From Bacillota bacterium (lineage in GTDB: Bacteria; Bacillota; Clostridia; Clostridiales; Clostridiaceae), in assembly GCA_023440105.1 (NCBI GenBank), contig JAEXSY010000267.1, positions 1 through 9,036 on the forward strand: a stretch of DNA of 9,036 bases, written 5' to 3'. Positions 7,018 to 9,036 of this stretch are shown one piece after another. Under the pieces are notes generated by a model. It worked only from the letters and a program-made list of their open reading frames with translations, was not told the DNA's origin and did not search any database. A program made the translations under genes and the position numbers. Numbering within the stretch: position 1 is the stretch's first letter; every line of letters begins with the position of its first letter.

Positions 7018-7422
7018 ATGGAATTTCTATCAAAAATCAATAACGATCCCCGTGCAGCTGCAGCAGTATTAATTATCATGGTACTTATAACGATAATTAT
7101 TAAATACAAAAAACGACTTTACTATAACTTTGATAATCCAAATGCAGAAAGAAATATTTTAAGTAGAGTGTACAGGCTAAATACTAAAAGGATAGCAGTA
7201 GATATACAAAAAATAAACAAACAATTGTTTGCAGTAGATATAGCTGCTCTTATAGCTAGCGGATTAGTTATGGTTATTTTTAACATGATAGTTGGATTTG
7301 TTCTTTATTTAATTGCAAGCAATCTAGGTATTTATCTTTTATCACATAGAATCGGCAAATATTATTCAGCTGTCTTTGAAGAAAAGTACAGTAGGTCAAA
7401 AAAGCATAAAAAGAATAAGTAA
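7018..7422 (+). CDS. Small membrane protein of unknown function
   Basis: A 134-residue protein that I do not recognise. It has an N-terminal hydrophobic segment (about 13-28), a polar, basic linker (about 30-70) and a long hydrophobic region (about 72-108) that could form one long helix or a hairpin of two. It ends in a strongly basic tail (KYSRSKKHKKNK). The ATG at 7018-7020 has AAGGAAG 7 bases upstream and a good sigma-A promoter further up, so it is probably real. It is the only rightward gene here, divergent from the regulator and convergent with the ATPase gene (25-base gap). No terminator hairpin is evident after its stop, only a short T run. It has no cysteine pair, catalytic motif or lipobox that would point to a function. 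Confidence 0.75.
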   Translation: MEFLSKINNDPRAAAAVLIIMVLITIIIKYKKRLYYNFDNPNAERNILSRVYRLNTKRIAVDIQKINKQLFAVDIAALIASGLVMVIFNMIVGFVLYLIASNLGIYLLSHRIGKYYSAVFEEKYSRSKKHKKNK

Positions 7423-7447
7423 TAGTAGTTTTTTTAAATTGCTAACA

Positions 7448-8638
7448 TCACACTTCAACCTCAGACTTCATGAGCTCCACAAACTGTCTAGCAGTCCTGG
7501 CACTTCTGCCGCTACAGCGGATAGCATGGGCTTCTGCTTTGAGAAGCAGCTCCTCCTCAGGTATACTTAGCTCATATTCCTCAGCTAGCTTTTTTACTAT
7601 GCTAAGATATGCCTCCTTATCGGGCTTTACAAAGGTTATAGTTAGTCCAAAGCGGGAGGCAAGGCTCATGCTTTCCTGAAGGGTATCATTTAAATGAAGC
7701 TCATCACCATTCCTATCCCCAAGGGTCTCCTTCATAAGATGTCTTCTATTACTGGTAGCATAGATCACAGTATTTTTACCTAGAGCAGAAATTCCTCCCT
7801 CTAGTACAGCCTTCAATGATGAGAAGGTGTCATCATTTCCTATAAAGCTTAAATCATCAATAAAAATGATAAACTTAAGAGGAATATCAGCTAGCTTATC
7901 CATTAGTTCTGGTAGCTCAAAAAGCTGCTGCTTTTTTACCTCCACCAGTCTAAGTCCCTGATCCTTTAACTCATTGAGCACAGCTTTTATGGTAGTGCTC
8001 TTACCTGTTCCTGCATCACCATAAAGGAGCACATTATTGGCTGGCTTGCCCTCTATAAGAGCTTTGGTATTTTCCATAACTAGGGTCCTTTCTCTTTCAT
8101 AGCCTTGTAAATCCTTACAGAATATAGGTTCTATATTTTTAACAGGCTTAATCTCACCAGCTTTAAAGTTAAAGGCATAATATTTCGAATATATACCATA
8201 ACCTTCAAAGGCTACCTTGTCTATCTTATCTTTGTACTCCTTCAAAAAGTCATGGTCAGTATTATACCAATCCGGAAGGTAAGCTTCATAGCTCATGATT
8301 TCCTTTATCCTACTAGAGGAAAGCTGACTAAGCTCTTGTAGAAATTTAAGCTCTTCCATAAGGCATTGCTCTACGACCTCAGTTACCTTCTTATTCCTTG
8401 CCTTGGCTTTAATATAAAAATTCTCATCCTCTAAAATAAACCTAAGAAGTAACCCGCTAAAATCTGCCCCCTCCTTGTAAAGCTCAGAAGCAAAGGCTCC
8501 GTAAGCCCTGATTCCTTGTACATCTCCCTTATCACTTTCAAGAAGCTCCTGTAGTGCCTTTATCACCGGCTCCTCTAAAAGACTCCTAAAAATAACAAGA
8601 CTAGAAAGTCCATAGCGATATTTTTTAAATTTGTGCAT
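7448..8638 (-). CDS. DUF815-family AAA+ ATPase
   Basis: A 396-residue cytoplasmic P-loop ATPase matching the DUF815 family by overall layout: an N-terminal helical part (about 1-165) and a C-terminal AAA+ module. Visible motifs are Walker A GDAGTGKST (207-215), Walker B FIIFIDDLSF (256-265, Asp261-Asp262), a sensor-1 region YATSNRRH (293-300) with Asn297, a likely arginine finger in SLASRFG (Arg329), and a sensor-2-like GRSARTARQF (377-386). The biochemical role of the family is not established as far as I know, and no partner gene is obvious beside it. The ATG at 8636-8638 has GGAGG 7 bases upstream. Its base composition is clearly less AT-rich than the PTS region and the neighbouring regulator. 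Confidence 0.9.
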   Translation of the reverse strand: MHKFKKYRYGLSSLVIFRSLLEEPVIKALQELLESDKGDVQGIRAYGAFASELYKEGADFSGLLLRFILEDENFYIKAKARNKKVTEVVEQCLMEELKFLQELSQLSSSRIKEIMSYEAYLPDWYNTDHDFLKEYKDKIDKVAFEGYGIYSKYYAFNFKAGEIKPVKNIEPIFCKDLQGYERERTLVMENTKALIEGKPANNVLLYGDAGTGKSTTIKAVLNELKDQGLRLVEVKKQQLFELPELMDKLADIPLKFIIFIDDLSFIGNDDTFSSLKAVLEGGISALGKNTVIYATSNRRHLMKETLGDRNGDELHLNDTLQESMSLASRFGLTITFVKPDKEAYLSIVKKLAEEYELSIPEEELLLKAEAHAIRCSGRSARTARQFVELMKSEVEV

Positions 8639-8736
8639 ATCCCTTCCTCCAATTACTAAACCATAGAATGCTGCGATTATTATTAAATATAATAGTATTA
8701 AAAGTCCTATTACTTATATTATATTACTTGCCAAAG

Positions 8737-9036
8737 CTATTTTCGTTTTTTCACCATGATAGCAGCTTTGGTAAGCACCATTGATGTAAATCCACCAGAA
8801 GTATCTATCAGTACATCACTAAAGCGTCCTGCTCTTCCGGGAACAAAAAGCTGATGAAATTCATCGGTGCAGGCGTATAGGAACACTATAGTTAGGCTCA
8901 TTAAAAGGGCCTTGTTGAAAGTAAAATAATATCTCATGAGATTTAAAGCAAAAAAATACAGCAGTGCGTATTCTATGAAATGAGCACTTTTTCTTACAAT
9001 ATGGTTAGCTAAATCAGCTAAAGAGCCTTGAGTATT
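8737..9036 (-). CDS. VanZ-like family membrane protein, partial (5' end outside window)
   Basis: The reading frame is open from the right window edge to a TAG at 8737-8739, giving 99 visible codons; the start is not in the window. The internal ATG at 8935-8937 is not the real start, because the upstream codons encode a family-typical KSAHFIEYALLYFFALNL segment. The VanZ-like signature follows: YACTDEFHQLFVPGRAGRFS and then DVLIDTSGG. Three hydrophobic stretches fit a small multi-helix membrane protein. VanZ confers low-level teicoplanin resistance in enterococci, but most members of this broad family have no known role, and none should be assumed here. It is 98 bases upstream of the ATPase gene on the same strand and could share a transcript; no terminator was seen between them. 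Confidence 0.9.
   Translation of the reverse strand, partial: NTQGSLADLANHIVRKSAHFIEYALLYFFALNLMRYYFTFNKALLMSLTIVFLYACTDEFHQLFVPGRAGRFSDVLIDTSGGFTSMVLTKAAIMVKKRK

Noticed and set aside
7498..7513. TGGCACTTCTGCCGCT on the plus strand as a second sigma-54 promoter
   Set aside because: The -12 half lacks the TTGC element, and the site lies inside the ATPase gene with no gene downstream on that strand.
7376..7570. Plus-strand open frame of 64 codons at the convergent junction
   Set aside because: It overlaps the ends of both convergent genes in other frames and has no initiation signal of its own.
8935..8937. ATG as start of a 66-residue protein at the right end
   Set aside because: The frame stays open to the window edge for 33 more codons and these encode a VanZ-like hydrophobic segment, so the gene is partial rather than short.

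Overview
The window looks like chromosomal DNA from a low-GC Firmicute, most likely Clostridium or a close relative. It is AT-rich, has strong AGGAGG-type ribosome binding sites, uses some GTG/TTG starts, and carries a sigma-54-dependent mannose-family PTS operon next to a LevR-type activator.

Positions 4-3657, minus strand: one PTS operon in the order IIA, zinc-dependent dehydrogenase, IIB, IIC, IID. It is preceded by an exact-consensus -24/-12 (sigma-54) promoter at 3641-3657. Genes are separated by 38 bases or fewer, and IIC and IID overlap by 23 bp. The PTS would import and phosphorylate a sugar or polyol. The dehydrogenase, inserted between IIA and IIB, probably oxidises or reduces that substrate or its phosphate. 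The substrate cannot be read from the sequence, and the operon may continue past position 1.

Positions 3833-6677, minus strand: a 920-residue LevR-like sigma-54 activator (HTH, AAA+ with GAFTGA, PRD, IIA-like, IIB-like, PRD). It has a TTG start and an intrinsic terminator just after its stop, so the operon is insulated from regulator transcription. The likely circuit is PTS phosphorylation of the activator, sigma-54 RNA polymerase at 3641-3657, then operon expression. The phosphorylatable His of the regulator's IIA-like domain appears to be Tyr, and the expected PRD1 His is also not evident, while the PRD2 His is kept. This suggests a circuit reduced mainly to negative control by the transporter.

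Positions 6666-7017: a very AT-rich divergent intergenic region with a good sigma-A promoter for the rightward gene, overlapped by an 18-bp perfect palindrome. Positions 7018-7422, plus strand: a small membrane protein of unknown function. Positions 7448-8638, minus strand: a DUF815-type AAA+ ATPase. Positions 8737-9036, minus strand: the C-terminal part of a VanZ-like membrane protein running off the window edge. These last two genes look like ordinary core genes with higher GC than the PTS region.

Overall the region is recognisable metabolism plus regulation. I found no sign of a wholly new system. The points most worth a second look are the start of the IIA gene, the palindrome at the predicted sigma-54 start site, and the altered phosphorylation sites in the activator.
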